A stretch of DNA of 64,000 bases from a gamma proteobacterium symbiont of Stewartia floridana (GTDB taxonomy: Bacteria > Pseudomonadota > Gammaproteobacteria > Chromatiales > Chromatiaceae), in NCBI GenBank assembly GCA_003676145.1, contig NAUB01000030.1, forward strand, positions 1 to 64,000. Reading direction: 5' to 3'. Below, one piece after another: positions 7,792 to 17,161 of this stretch (position 1 is its first letter; each line of letters begins with the position of its first letter). The notes below the pieces were generated by a model that saw nothing but the letters and a program-made list of their open reading frames with translations, made no database searches and was not told where the DNA came from. The position numbers and the translations under genes were made by a program.

Positions 7792-10176
7792 TTACTCGTA
7801 TGCCGTAAAATTCTCAGTCGGCGAGGCTTGGGTTATCTGGGTTAAGTGTTCCACCTGAACATAATCAGCCGCATCCGACCAGTAGTGGCTGTTATGACCT
7901 GACAGATCAGATCTTGGCAGCATGATAAATGCATCCAGTGCTTTGATACTGGCCTGTGCCGAACTCACCCTGGTCTGGTCCGCACGCATCAGAGAGGGGT
8001 GCAGCCTGACCCCATCAGCGGAGAGATAGGAGAGTACTTTATAAGCTGTTTCATTGCAGGAGAAATTCCCAAGTAGAACAGCAATTCCCAGGCGTGACAG
8101 CTGATTCAACAGCCTTTTGGCCGCCTTGAGTTCCGTAGCGATGGCCGGCAGATCGAACTCTATGATCAAGCCGGTCCCAACCACGTGTAGTCTGCGTAAC
8201 TCGGACTGAATGAATGGGATAAGCTGATCGTCGTGAATCGCCATACCGGACATCCAGATCAGAGTCCTGTCAGGATTACCACAAAAAAGGGATGCTCCAA
8301 GCTTATGAATTGCCTGCTGACAAACCAACCGGTTGAGCATTCCCATTCCATCAAACTGACTCGCACTCTGGTAGATCCCTCCCAACTCATCATCTAATCC
8401 GGTGGATGGTAAAAAACCGGGAATCTGTTCTATGATCGCACCAGGCTCATGCAGTGCGACATAGCGCTGCTCATGGAACTCAACTGCACCATTCTTCAGT
8501 GCCGCCCTGACCTGGTCTCTGAGCAGGAGATCGGTTTGCTTTTCGGCTATCGGTTGCTCTATTTGTTCTACATCATGGCGTAAATAGGGTACAGCGGCCT
8601 GTTCAAGTGCAGCATTTGCCGTGAATTCAGCATGCTGCAGAATTGCATACGCCCAGTCATTGGAGGATCCAATCGAAACCAAGCCAATACCCCACCTGGG
8701 GATAGCGCCTTTTGCATGGGAGAGTTCATCGGCGATTTGCTGAGCACAATCCCGGCCCAGCTGATCGATATCAGAGGCATGTTCACGTTTGACAAGAATA
8801 CCCAGTGCTCTGTTTCCTGCTCTCGCAACCAGATCCCGTTTACCAAGGACTGGATTCAGGACATCTGTTATGAGTGAGATCAAGGCGTGATTTGCCGCTG
8901 ACGACTGCTCTTCTGTCAAGCTGCTGTCACTCTCCAGTGTAACCAGAAAAAGTGCCATAGATTCCCTTTCATAGCGCTGTTCCGTGCAATACAGATCCAG
9001 TTCATCAAGTAGTGTACGACGATCAACCACACCGGTTATGGCCTCTTCTGCAACCGCTTTATGATAGCTGAGCATTTCCTTGGTTCGCTCGATGCGGGTT
9101 TGTACTGTAGCAATCAGATGTGGCGCTCTAACCGGTTTGGTTAAGAAGTCGTCTGCCCCGGAATGCAGTGCCAAGATCTTTTTCTCGATATTCTCTTCCC
9201 CCGAAAGGAAGACAATGGGGATGAAACAGGCTGTGGGCTTGGCGCGGATCAACTGTGTTAATTCAATTCCATTGGCGCCGGGCATATAGAGATCCATAAG
9301 AACAAGATCGGGCTGAAATCCCTCGACAGCCTCCATAACACCCATAGGGTCAGTGATTATCAGGGTTTCAAAGCCACCTTTCTTTAGCAACTTACAGGCG
9401 AATTCCGCCTGTGACTGATCATCCTCCACCACCAGCACCCGATAATGGGGGTTTAATTCAGGCGAGAGAATGTTCTTGATACCAGCCATCAGTTGATTGA
9501 CATCGATTGGTTCTGAATAGCACTGACTTGAACCTGCACGTAACACTTCGAGCCGGGTTTCAACATCACAAACACTGGATATGAAAACCAGCTCCGGTGA
9601 TTTGGTTTCACCTCGATTCAGATTGGAAAAACAATCTTTTATCTGATCGATAAAGGGTAGGTATTGGGTATCAAGCAGGAGTAAGTCAGGCGGATGATTG
9701 AACAACACGCTTTCAAGTGAATCGAGATCAGACAGTTGCCTGACTGACCAACCGTTCCTTTCTATAGCCGTAGTGATCAGATCACCATCGACGTTGTTGC
9801 GCGGTAAATAGATCACCTGACAGGAATCAAGTGAAAGATCAGCGTGTGGTTGAGCGGAGTTTGAGGCTTCAACGGCCTGAGTGAGTTGAATCAGATAGAG
9901 AGAGAGTTGATCCATCTCATCTCTATCGGGCAGTTCATGCTCTTCATGAATATCGCTGATTGCTTTTTCTATCGCCAGACAGTGTTCGAGTATATTCACC
10001 AAACCTGAGGCTTTGCTGTATCGGGCAAGCTCATGGAGTTGACGAAGTGCCGTCTGGATACAGGAACTGTTCCATATACCGGAAGGCAGTATCGGCCAGT
10101 TACTCTTAAGTTGACCAAGTAGATGCGGCAGCTGTTGCAGCGCCTCGTGATCCATTGAATCATCGTCTGTGGACAT
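7792..10176 (-). CDS. Response regulator with degenerate GGDEF and EAL domains
   Basis: Translated from the ATG at 10176 (AAGGTG just upstream), the product is 794 residues; a longer reading from 10293 adds 39 poor residues. After a helical N-terminal region resembling an HPt or histidine-rich bundle come a degenerate receiver domain, then a canonical receiver (VVEDD, phospho-acceptor in LMDLYMPG, LTKP lysine). A GGDEF-like region follows, but RAGNRALG stands where GGDEF should be, and the C-terminal EAL-like region has no EAL motif. It probably senses phosphorylation and interacts with other proteins or binds c-di-GMP rather than making or degrading it. No histidine kinase is adjacent. Domain order is clear; the loss of catalysis is inferred from missing motifs. 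Confidence 0.85.
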   Translation of the reverse strand: MSTDDDSMDHEALQQLPHLLGQLKSNWPILPSGIWNSSCIQTALRQLHELARYSKASGLVNILEHCLAIEKAISDIHEEHELPDRDEMDQLSLYLIQLTQAVEASNSAQPHADLSLDSCQVIYLPRNNVDGDLITTAIERNGWSVRQLSDLDSLESVLFNHPPDLLLLDTQYLPFIDQIKDCFSNLNRGETKSPELVFISSVCDVETRLEVLRAGSSQCYSEPIDVNQLMAGIKNILSPELNPHYRVLVVEDDQSQAEFACKLLKKGGFETLIITDPMGVMEAVEGFQPDLVLMDLYMPGANGIELTQLIRAKPTACFIPIVFLSGEENIEKKILALHSGADDFLTKPVRAPHLIATVQTRIERTKEMLSYHKAVAEEAITGVVDRRTLLDELDLYCTEQRYERESMALFLVTLESDSSLTEEQSSAANHALISLITDVLNPVLGKRDLVARAGNRALGILVKREHASDIDQLGRDCAQQIADELSHAKGAIPRWGIGLVSIGSSNDWAYAILQHAEFTANAALEQAAVPYLRHDVEQIEQPIAEKQTDLLLRDQVRAALKNGAVEFHEQRYVALHEPGAIIEQIPGFLPSTGLDDELGGIYQSASQFDGMGMLNRLVCQQAIHKLGASLFCGNPDRTLIWMSGMAIHDDQLIPFIQSELRRLHVVGTGLIIEFDLPAIATELKAAKRLLNQLSRLGIAVLLGNFSCNETAYKVLSYLSADGVRLHPSLMRADQTRVSSAQASIKALDAFIMLPRSDLSGHNSHYWSDAADYVQVEHLTQITQASPTENFTAYE

Positions 10177-10737
10177 CCCATTCACCTTAATAACAACCCT
10201 GTTCTCGATTGGCCGGAATCCGCTCAATGAATAACCCGGCAACCTTGAAGCGCGATACTCGGCGTACCGGGTCGCTGGGTTAAATGGAGTCAAACCATGA
10301 CTCTGCCCTGAGACTAGCGCAATTTTTCAGGGCAGTCACTGCTGGAATCCGTGTTGAGTGGATTGCCACACAGAATCACCCTGAACGTGTTGACACCAAT
10401 CCACTCAATACATTTGTTAAACAGAACTTAGATATGAATGCGCAGGGAGAATCTAAACATTGTTGCAATTTCCTACAGAGCAATAATCCCATACCGGCTG
10501 ACCATACTAGGTTTTTTTAACGAATAATCATGACAAATTAGCACTCCGATATGGCATAAAACCTTGATGGTGTGGTTACAACCAGAGCCAGCAGATTTTT
10601 CGATAAACTAACTGATTGATTATTAATGAATAAAGCGCTCTAATAGTGTTAAATCACTTTCTACAACCCTATTTTCAATAGGTTACAGACTTATTGACCA
10701 TACTGGCTTTGCCTATAGCGCCAGGGATTATTTATTT
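10177..10737. other. Intergenic region between response regulator and EF-G genes
   Basis: This 560-base stretch holds no credible gene. It contains a perfect 12-base inverted repeat (TTGAGTGGATTG at 10354-10365 and its complement at 10397-10408, 31-base spacer), which could form a hairpin or bind a regulator. The half next to the EF-G gene is AT-rich. A TTGACC at 10694-10699 and TATAGC at 10714-10719 are spaced only 14 bases apart, too close for a normal promoter. Confidence 0.45.
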
Positions 10738-12810
10738 ATGAGCTCGGCTGACTTTTCAATCGAACAAATACGAAACATTGGTCTCATAGCCCATATAGAT
10801 GCAGGCAAAACCACCACAACGGAACGCATGCTCTACTTTTGCGGGCGCACCCGTCAGGTCGGCTCCGTTGATGATGGCACCACCATAACCGATTGGATGG
10901 ACCAGGAACGGGAAAGAGGCATCACCATCGTGGATGCTTCAGTCACCGCCTTATGGCAGGATTGCCAGATCAATCTCATCGATACACCTGGGCATATCGA
11001 TTTTACTGCTGAAGTACAGCGGGCATTGAGGGTGCTTGATGGTGCCGTCGTGGTGTTTGATGCCTCGCAGGGTGTCGAGCCACAGAGTGAGACGGTATGG
11101 CGCCAGGCCGACAAATATAATGTTCCGCGCATCTGTTTCATCAATAAAATGGACAGACTCGGCGCGGAATTCGAGAACTCCTTAGAGAGCATACGAAAAC
11201 AACTTTCAGCAAATCCGGTCGGCTTACAATTACCGATCGGTGCAGAGAGTGAATTTCAAGGTGTTATCGATTTAATCAAAATGCAATCCATTGTCTGGCA
11301 GGAGGCCTTGGACAGCCCGCCTGAATATCAGGAAATCCCAGCAGAGCTGAATGCGGCAGCTCAATCGGCACGCAACAGTATGATCGAGGCGATCGCGGAA
11401 GTGGATGATCCGTTGCTGAATCTATGGCTGGAAAATGCCGAGGTCTCTGAATCACAAATCAAGGCGGCTCTGCGCCGTGCAACCATCAGCAACAGCCTTA
11501 CCCCGGTACTTTGTGGCAGTGCTTTTAAGAACAAGGCCGTACAACCTCTGCTGGATGCCATTGTCGACTATCTGCCCTCACCCGTCGATGTCGGTTCGGT
11601 TACCGGGACAGATCCAAAATCGGACAAGCTGATTGAGCGGGATCCCGATCCAGAGGCACCCTTGAGTGCGCTGATATTCAAAACCGTAACAGATCCCTAT
11701 GCAGGCAGATTATGTTATGTCAGGGTCTACTCGGGGGTACTGCAATCCGGTGCTAACATACTCAATCCGAGACACAACCGGAGCCTGCGCGTCGGACGCC
11801 TGGAGAGGATGTATGCCGAGCATCGTGAAGACATCAAGCAGATCGGTACAGGGGATATCGCGGCTCTGTTGGGGCTGAAAGAGACGGTCACCGGAGATAC
11901 TCTCTGTGCCGTCAAACAGCCGTTGTTACTCGAATCGATCTCATTTCCGGAACCGGTCATCAAGATCACCATCTCACCGATGACTGCACAGGACAATGAC
12001 AAACTGGCCAACGCTCTGCAGCAACTGGCGGAAGATGATCCAACCTTTAAATTCGAAGCCGAAAAGGAGACCGGGCAGACCCTGCTCGGCGGTATGGGGG
12101 AGCTCCATTTGGAGGTGGTTCTGGAGCGATTGAAGCGCGAGCATGGCGTGACAGTCCGTACAGGTATGCCGAAGGTTGCTTATAAAGAGACGATCATTCG
12201 GCCGGTAGACAACGCTGAGGGCCGTTTCATAAGACAGACCGGTGGCCATGGCCAATATGGACATGTTGTCATTTCTCTTACCCCCGACAGCGCCATTGAT
12301 GGTGTGATGTTTGAAAACAACATCAAAGCCGGCGCCATACCAGCCCAATTCATCCCGCCCATTGAAGAGGGCATTGCCGAGTCGTCCCGCAGCGGCGTCA
12401 TCGGTGGTTATCCGGTCACCGGGATCAAAGTCAGTTTGATTGATGGGTCATACCACGAGATGGATTCGACCCCCCTATCCTTCAAAGTAGCCGCCGGCAT
12501 GGCATTTCGCTCAGGCCTGGAGTCGGGCGATCCAACGCTGCTGGAACCGGTCGTGAACTGCAACGTGATCACCCCGGAAGAGCACCTTGGGGATGTGTTG
12601 GCACAACTGTCAAACCGACGTGCAGAGATCGAAGGGATCTCAGACCGGCCAGGCGCTATCAAATCCATAGCCAATCTCGTCCCCCTCTCGGAGATGTTCG
12701 GCTATGCAACAGAGCTGAGATCCGCTACCCATGGGCGGGGTACGTTCACCATGGAGTTCGACCACTATGCGGCAGTATCCAAAGAGATCATGCGCAGCAT
12801 GGGCCGATGA
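10738..12810 (+). CDS. fusA: Elongation factor G (stand-alone copy)
   Basis: The 690-residue GTPase drives ribosomal translocation, or in some paralogues ribosome recycling. G motifs are intact: AHIDAGKT at 18-25, RERGITI near 59-65, DTPGHIDF near 82-89 and NKMD near 136-139. Domains II to V follow, including the GGMGELHLEVVLERLKRE domain III segment and the GHGQYGHV loop of domain IV. The gene is alone rather than between rpsG and tuf as in the str operon. The switch I region (GRTRQVGSVDDGTTITDW) differs from the usual housekeeping form, so this may be the second EF-G paralogue of the genome. The ribosome binding site is weak (AGGGA about 10 bases upstream). Confidence 0.93.
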   Translation: MSSADFSIEQIRNIGLIAHIDAGKTTTTERMLYFCGRTRQVGSVDDGTTITDWMDQERERGITIVDASVTALWQDCQINLIDTPGHIDFTAEVQRALRVLDGAVVVFDASQGVEPQSETVWRQADKYNVPRICFINKMDRLGAEFENSLESIRKQLSANPVGLQLPIGAESEFQGVIDLIKMQSIVWQEALDSPPEYQEIPAELNAAAQSARNSMIEAIAEVDDPLLNLWLENAEVSESQIKAALRRATISNSLTPVLCGSAFKNKAVQPLLDAIVDYLPSPVDVGSVTGTDPKSDKLIERDPDPEAPLSALIFKTVTDPYAGRLCYVRVYSGVLQSGANILNPRHNRSLRVGRLERMYAEHREDIKQIGTGDIAALLGLKETVTGDTLCAVKQPLLLESISFPEPVIKITISPMTAQDNDKLANALQQLAEDDPTFKFEAEKETGQTLLGGMGELHLEVVLERLKREHGVTVRTGMPKVAYKETIIRPVDNAEGRFIRQTGGHGQYGHVVISLTPDSAIDGVMFENNIKAGAIPAQFIPPIEEGIAESSRSGVIGGYPVTGIKVSLIDGSYHEMDSTPLSFKVAAGMAFRSGLESGDPTLLEPVVNCNVITPEEHLGDVLAQLSNRRAEIEGISDRPGAIKSIANLVPLSEMFGYATELRSATHGRGTFTMEFDHYAAVSKEIMRSMGR

Positions 12811-12837
12811 TTCAAATCGATCAGCTGCGAAAGCCTG

Positions 12838-13383
12838 TTAACCGTGAAATGCCTGGTCCGAGTCGAGATAGGCGAGCTCTTCTTCGCTGCTCTGCCGGCC
12901 TAGAACCGCATTGCGATGGGGAAACCTGCCGAACTGACGGACGATTTCACGGTGGTGCTTGGCCCACTTAAGACTCTCCTGCATACCTGCTGCTTCAAAT
13001 AGCGTAACGGAAAAGTCCTGATCTGACAGTGATTCACTGTGCATGAACGGTAGATAGAGGAAAGCCCGCTGATCGGCTGGTAACTGCTCATCGAACCCCG
13101 CAAGGATCGCATGATTTGCCACCTCTCTCGAGTGCTGCTCTGTCGAATACCCCTGCGGCTGATCTCGAAACATGTTCAATGGAAACTGATCCAGCAGGAT
13201 CACCAGCGCCAAACACCCTTCGCTGCTACCCAGCCAGCTGTTGAGAGCACCACTTCTGGCCTGCTCCCAAGCAGCCAGAAAGCGGCTTTTGAGCTGTTGA
13301 TCAAACTCAGGGGTAGAGCTGAAATGACGAGGTCTTACCTCATCAGAAAACCAGAATTCGAGTATCTCTCGGGGATTGTCCAC
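12838..13383 (-). CDS. DUF924 family protein
   Basis: The 181 residues match the DUF924 family throughout: an N-terminal ILEFWFSDEVRPRHF segment, then the conserved LALVILLDQFPLNMFR and the FLYLPFMHSESLSDQ signature, and the C-terminal FGRFPHRNAVLGR. Members are all-helical, TPR-like proteins about 180-200 residues long of unknown biochemical role. There is no signal peptide. The ATG at 13383 overlaps no neighbour, and the gene converges with the EF-G gene; its stop codon uses part of a degenerate copy of the GCCTGTTAAC repeat (12834-12843). Family assignment is firm, function unknown. Confidence 0.9.
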   Translation of the reverse strand: MDNPREILEFWFSDEVRPRHFSSTPEFDQQLKSRFLAAWEQARSGALNSWLGSSEGCLALVILLDQFPLNMFRDQPQGYSTEQHSREVANHAILAGFDEQLPADQRAFLYLPFMHSESLSDQDFSVTLFEAAGMQESLKWAKHHREIVRQFGRFPHRNAVLGRQSSEEELAYLDSDQAFHG

Positions 13384-13391
13384 AGATTATC

Positions 13392-13404
13392 CTAGGGCCT
13401 GTTC
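13392..13404 (+). repeat. Short copy of the dispersed repeat core
   Basis: CTAGGGCCTGTTC lies just upstream (on the minus strand) of the DUF924 start codon. Together with the copy at 13476 it brackets a gene-free stretch of about 70 bases. Confidence 0.5.
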
Positions 13405-13475
13405 AACCAATGGTGATGCAGTTTTACACTCAGATAAGATTGAATCTTAGTCCAATACGCAATTTGCAGACAGAT

Positions 13476-13488
13476 CTAGGGCCTGTTG
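13476..13488 (+). repeat. Short copy of the dispersed repeat core
   Basis: CTAGGGCCTGTTG lies five bases past the stop codon of the GlcG-like gene and is the second of two closely spaced copies in the same orientation. Confidence 0.5.
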
Positions 13489-13493
13489 CAACT

Positions 13494-14018
13494 TCATTCA
13501 GCCAGTTCCAGATCCTCCCAGATCGCCGCCAATCCTGCCTCGGCACAGGCCCCATCGATGCTATCCCGCTCAGATGACCCTGGAGGCGCACCGGATACAC
13601 CGATACCACCAAGGGTTTCGCCTTGTGCTGTGATAACCAGTCCGCCACCGACCAGCAGAGCACCAGGATTGTGCTGCACCTGATTGGGAATACGCCCCTC
13701 CTTAAGCAGACCGGCCAGAACCGATGTGGACTGACGGAAACTGTTTGCCGTCCACGCTTTGCGTATGGCTGTTTCAATGGTATGTGGCCCGGCAAATCGG
13801 TCACGCAGCAATGCCGTAACATTCCCACCTCTGTCAACCACAGCCACCGCAACCGAGTAACCCTTTTTGCGACACTCCTTGATTGCTCCGTCCACAGCTT
13901 TTGAGGCTAATTCGAGGCTCAGGCTTCGACTGGTGTACAGACCTTCACTCTCGGCAAAGCCGGTGTGTGTCACTAAGCACAAAGCCAAAATCACAATCGC
14001 CTTAATCGAATGGTGCAC
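13494..14018 (-). CDS. Secreted GlcG/HbpS family protein (DUF336)
   Basis: A GTG start at 14018, preceded by a GGGGG stretch, gives 174 residues. The first 22 form a signal peptide (MHHSIKAIVILALCLVTHTG then FA, cleavage before ESEG), so the mature protein is periplasmic or secreted. The rest is the GlcG/HbpS domain: LASKAVDGAIKECRKKGY, VAVVDRGGNVTALLRDRFAG and the glycine-rich GGIGVSGAPPGSSERD end. HbpS-type relatives bind heme and GlcG is associated with glycolate genes; neither context is present here, so the ligand is unknown. The gene stands alone between the dispersed repeats and the permease region. Confidence 0.85.
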   Translation of the reverse strand: MHHSIKAIVILALCLVTHTGFAESEGLYTSRSLSLELASKAVDGAIKECRKKGYSVAVAVVDRGGNVTALLRDRFAGPHTIETAIRKAWTANSFRQSTSVLAGLLKEGRIPNQVQHNPGALLVGGGLVITAQGETLGGIGVSGAPPGSSERDSIDGACAEAGLAAIWEDLELAE

Positions 14019-14261
14019 TACGAACCCCCAGGTATTTAAGATGAAAACGGTAAAAATCTGTCATACACACGGATGGAGTTATGTAACAAATGTCACACAG
14101 GTCCAATTCAGCGGATAACTGTATAACATTATTCGTGTTAACAGGCGCTCATAAAGGCGCTCGTGTTCCCGGCAGCAGGTGTTTTAGTCGTGTCGGTGAC
14201 TCAATCTCAACTGATCCTAATCCGGCACAGGATCAGGCACCTATACAGGCCTATCTAAAGC

Positions 14262-16094
14262 TCAAGCGGTCTGGTAGAAGAGCGGCAATAGCCAACTGAA
14301 TGCCAGCCACATGATCAGAATCAAGGGCAACCCTACCCGGACAAAATCGCCGAAAGTATAGTTACCGGCGCTCATCACCAACAGATTGGTCTGGTAGGCC
14401 ATGGGTGTGGCGTAGCTCATATTGGCGCCGAACAGGACAGCAAGGACAAACGGCTCTGTTGGCAGATTGAGATTCTGCGCGATTGCGATTGCCACCGGCG
14501 TACCGATAACCGCAGCGGCATTATTCGACACCACATTGGTCAGTAGTGCCATCAACAGCATCAGACTGCTGAGTATCACGGTTGGGGATGCCCCGGCAGT
14601 CAAATTGACAAAGCTGTCTGCCAGAAACTCGCTTCCCCCGGTCATCAGCAATGCGTTGCCCAAGGCAAGGCTGGCAACGATGATCAGAATCACCTGGGCA
14701 TTCAGTGCCCGACCGATATCGCGCCAACTGAGACAGCCACACAATAACATCAGCAGCACACCGGTTACCGCACTCACTGCAATCGGCAGAATGCCCAGTG
14801 CGGCTAACAGAATAATCCCCAGCATGATGGCCAATGAGTAGGGTGCACGCCGGGTATGAGGCAAATCTGTCGTAGCATCCAACACCATGACGATCGATTG
14901 TTGTTTCAATTCGTGTATCTGATCACGTTTCCCTTGAACCAGAAGGACGTCACCAACCCTCAGGCTCAGATTACCCAATCCCTGGGGCATGGATCGGATG
15001 CGCTCATTGGCGCGGTGAACGGCCAATACCACCAATTGATAACTATCTGCAAAGCGCATCTCATTCAGTGTGCGGTTCTGCAGGGAGGAGCCCCTGAAAA
15101 TAATCGCTTCTGCCAACTGCTGATCGTCTGCACGAAGCGGGTGATCGTTATCCACCTCATCTCCTCCGGAGTAGAGCGTTGCCCCCAATTGCTGTTCATA
15201 AGCCTTCAGATTGGCGGGTGTATCGTGCACCAACAGGCGATCACCAGGATTCAGCTGAGCATCGGGTAGGGGCATGATATAGGTGGTTTCGCTGCGTCTG
15301 ATCCCTTCTACCTGCATACGCTCATGGGTCAGGGCGATCGCTTCAGAGAGACTCAAACCCGCAACCGCACTATCCTCTTTTATGGCCAGATGGGCAGTAA
15401 AAATCCGTGGAGAACTGTCGGCAAGAACCAGCTCTCTGCTTGGCAGTATGCGCGGGGCGATCAGCCATAAATAGAGTATGGCGATGGTGTTGGCGATCAG
15501 TGCAGGGATGATGAAATCGAACATCCCTATTCGATCCAAGCCCATATCAGCTGCTACTCCGATAACCAGAAGATTGGTGGAAGTACCGATTGAGGTACTC
15601 ATACCACCGATCAATGTTGCAAATCCCATCGGCATCAACAACGCCGAAGCATCACTCTTGGTCTGTAGCGCCACACTGACCAGAATGGGCAATAAAAGTA
15701 CCACGATGGGTGTATTGTTGATGAATGCACTCATCACGGCCGCCATCAACAGTGTGAGCAGAAACGATATTGTTGGACTTACCCGCCATAAACTGGCCAA
15801 GGTTCGCCCAATCGGCTCCAGAGCACCGGATCTGACCAGGCCATGACCAGCCACCATTAAAGCGCAGACGGCAATCAGTGCCTCATGACCGAAGCCTTTG
15901 AAAAAATCGATTGAATGAACCCTGCCTGCTGACCCTTGGTAAGGAAATAGTTCAAAGCCGAGTGCTAGCAGAGTCAAAATCACCAATGCTGAACTCTCCA
16001 TTGGGATCTTTTCCCGACTGAAAAGCACCAATGCCAATCCTGTCAGTATGAGTACGGCGAGCATGTGTGAATTAAGCATTCCGTTTTCTATCAT
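14262..16094 (-). CDS. SLC13-type anion permease with two RCK_C domains
   Basis: I start the protein at the ATG at 16094 (GGAAAG just before it), giving 610 residues, the usual size; the frame extends upstream to 16220 but those residues look non-coding. Two blocks of hydrophobic helices (about 10-215 and 415-610) flank a central pair of TrkA-C (RCK_C) domains. Signature segments include INNTPIVVLLLP and GTSTNLLVIG in the first half and TNVVSNNAAAVIGTPVAIAI in the second, as in sodium/sulfate or dicarboxylate symporters. The substrate is not deducible; sulfate or an organic acid are candidates. Located in the inner membrane; the RCK_C domains may gate it by ligand binding. No operon partners. 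Confidence 0.9.
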   Translation of the reverse strand: MIENGMLNSHMLAVLILTGLALVLFSREKIPMESSALVILTLLALGFELFPYQGSAGRVHSIDFFKGFGHEALIAVCALMVAGHGLVRSGALEPIGRTLASLWRVSPTISFLLTLLMAAVMSAFINNTPIVVLLLPILVSVALQTKSDASALLMPMGFATLIGGMSTSIGTSTNLLVIGVAADMGLDRIGMFDFIIPALIANTIAILYLWLIAPRILPSRELVLADSSPRIFTAHLAIKEDSAVAGLSLSEAIALTHERMQVEGIRRSETTYIMPLPDAQLNPGDRLLVHDTPANLKAYEQQLGATLYSGGDEVDNDHPLRADDQQLAEAIIFRGSSLQNRTLNEMRFADSYQLVVLAVHRANERIRSMPQGLGNLSLRVGDVLLVQGKRDQIHELKQQSIVMVLDATTDLPHTRRAPYSLAIMLGIILLAALGILPIAVSAVTGVLLMLLCGCLSWRDIGRALNAQVILIIVASLALGNALLMTGGSEFLADSFVNLTAGASPTVILSSLMLLMALLTNVVSNNAAAVIGTPVAIAIAQNLNLPTEPFVLAVLFGANMSYATPMAYQTNLLVMSAGNYTFGDFVRVGLPLILIMWLAFSWLLPLFYQTA

Positions 16095-16248
16095 TTCTTT
16101 CCACTGGGCGGTTGTTCTATTTGCCGGCAACAGACCAGCACAGCAATCAAAGCAAATCGTAATAGGACTCGTAAAAAGGGCAAGAGATTGAAACAGGGGT
16201 GGATAACGCTGGCCGTTCATAGGCCAGTATAGCCGCTTTGTGAACGTG

Positions 16249-16275
16249 CAAAAAAATCCCGGCAGGCGCCGGGAT
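16249..16275 (-). terminator. Rho-independent terminator on the minus strand
   Basis: An 8-base perfect stem (ATCCCGGC at 16256-16263 with GCCGGGAT at 16268-16275, four-base loop) is followed, reading the minus strand, by seven T residues. It would end a transcript coming from higher coordinates, where no accepted gene lies. Confidence 0.65.
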
Positions 16276-16345
16276 AATGTGGAGGATCACAATGTTCAAA
16301 GCGTGCTTACGCTCGAAACATAGATCAATATGCAGTAAACGGGCC
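16249..16345 (-). ncRNA. Possible small RNA with two hairpins
   Basis: Upstream of the terminator at 16249-16275, the minus strand has a second hairpin (AGCGT-AAGC-ACGCT at 16300-16313). A terminator with no protein-coding gene ahead of it is compatible with a small RNA. The 5' end and any function are unknown, and no promoter was identified. Confidence 0.25.
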
Positions 16346-17100
16346 AAAATACATTTAATATAGTTTTCAATAACTTAACTATTTTCATGCTCAAATTGAC
16401 GCGAACTGATGCACTAATTTGTTCAACGTGCACAACTTCGAATGATTCATTTTCGTGCAAGAGTAATCCCACACTTTTACTGGACGAAGGTGTAACAACT
16501 GTTAACAGTCAGATCGTATTGGAGTTGGCTTGAACTGAATCAGGAGCGGATACCAAGCCAATCAATCCAATCAAAACGCCACACTGAGCAGACTGCTTCT
16601 GCACAGATGAGATGACTGTTGAAGACAACTTCGATGAAATAGCTTTGTTGACACAAAAACCGAAGATCTTTTCGACTACAAAACCGGTTTGAATTGGTAG
16701 GGAGTCAGATGAATCTTGGCGTTGAAATGAGAGCGCAACACCAAGCTGATTTAGCCACACCTACTCCTGATCGATTGACCGGCAGAACAGGCTGGTATTT
16801 TTGAATGATGCTCTCCCTTGATATGGGTCAATCGATGGTAAGCGATCTCTCAGTTCTTCCTTGTGAATCGTTCTTACCAGTAGCGTAAACCTGTTCACTC
16901 CCAGGTGAATCGTTTGACAGCTTTTACTGCCCAACTTAAAACTGATTACCGATTAAAATTCTCTTCCAGAATTCGTTATTACTTAAGAAAAAAAACGATC
17001 GGACGAAAGCATAGTTACGATTTAACGTAGTTTAGTGACTAAATTTCGTTGCATTCGTCATAAATTCATAGATTTTGTCGTAATAAATTGTCATAAGGTG

Positions 17101-17129
17101 TTGTTCTTATGCTCATCTCGAACTATATT
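17101..17129 (+). promoter_or_regulatory. Sigma70-like promoter of the histone-like gene
   Basis: TTGTTC (17101-17106) and TATATT (17124-17129) are 17 bases apart, set in AT-rich sequence 33 bases before the start codon. This predicts a short leader and fairly strong expression. Confidence 0.55.
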
Positions 17130-17161
17130 ATGCAAGTCTATTCAATTATATAGGAGTACCA

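Larger units (their letters stand above)
16095..17161. other. Long intergenic region with minus-strand terminator hairpin
   Basis: About 1.07 kb without a firm gene. The part near 16249-16345 holds two hairpins listed separately. Frames of 66 and 83 codons on the minus strand were not accepted. The right 200 bases are strongly AT-rich and end in the promoter of the histone-like gene. Confidence 0.5.

Noticed and set aside
10694-10719. TTGACC and TATAGC before the EF-G gene
   Set aside because: The boxes are 14 bases apart, too short for a sigma70 promoter.
16509-16760. 83-codon minus-strand frame from a GTG
   Set aside because: GGAG lies upstream and a terminator lies 230 bases downstream, but the sequence has no family features and is low in coding character.
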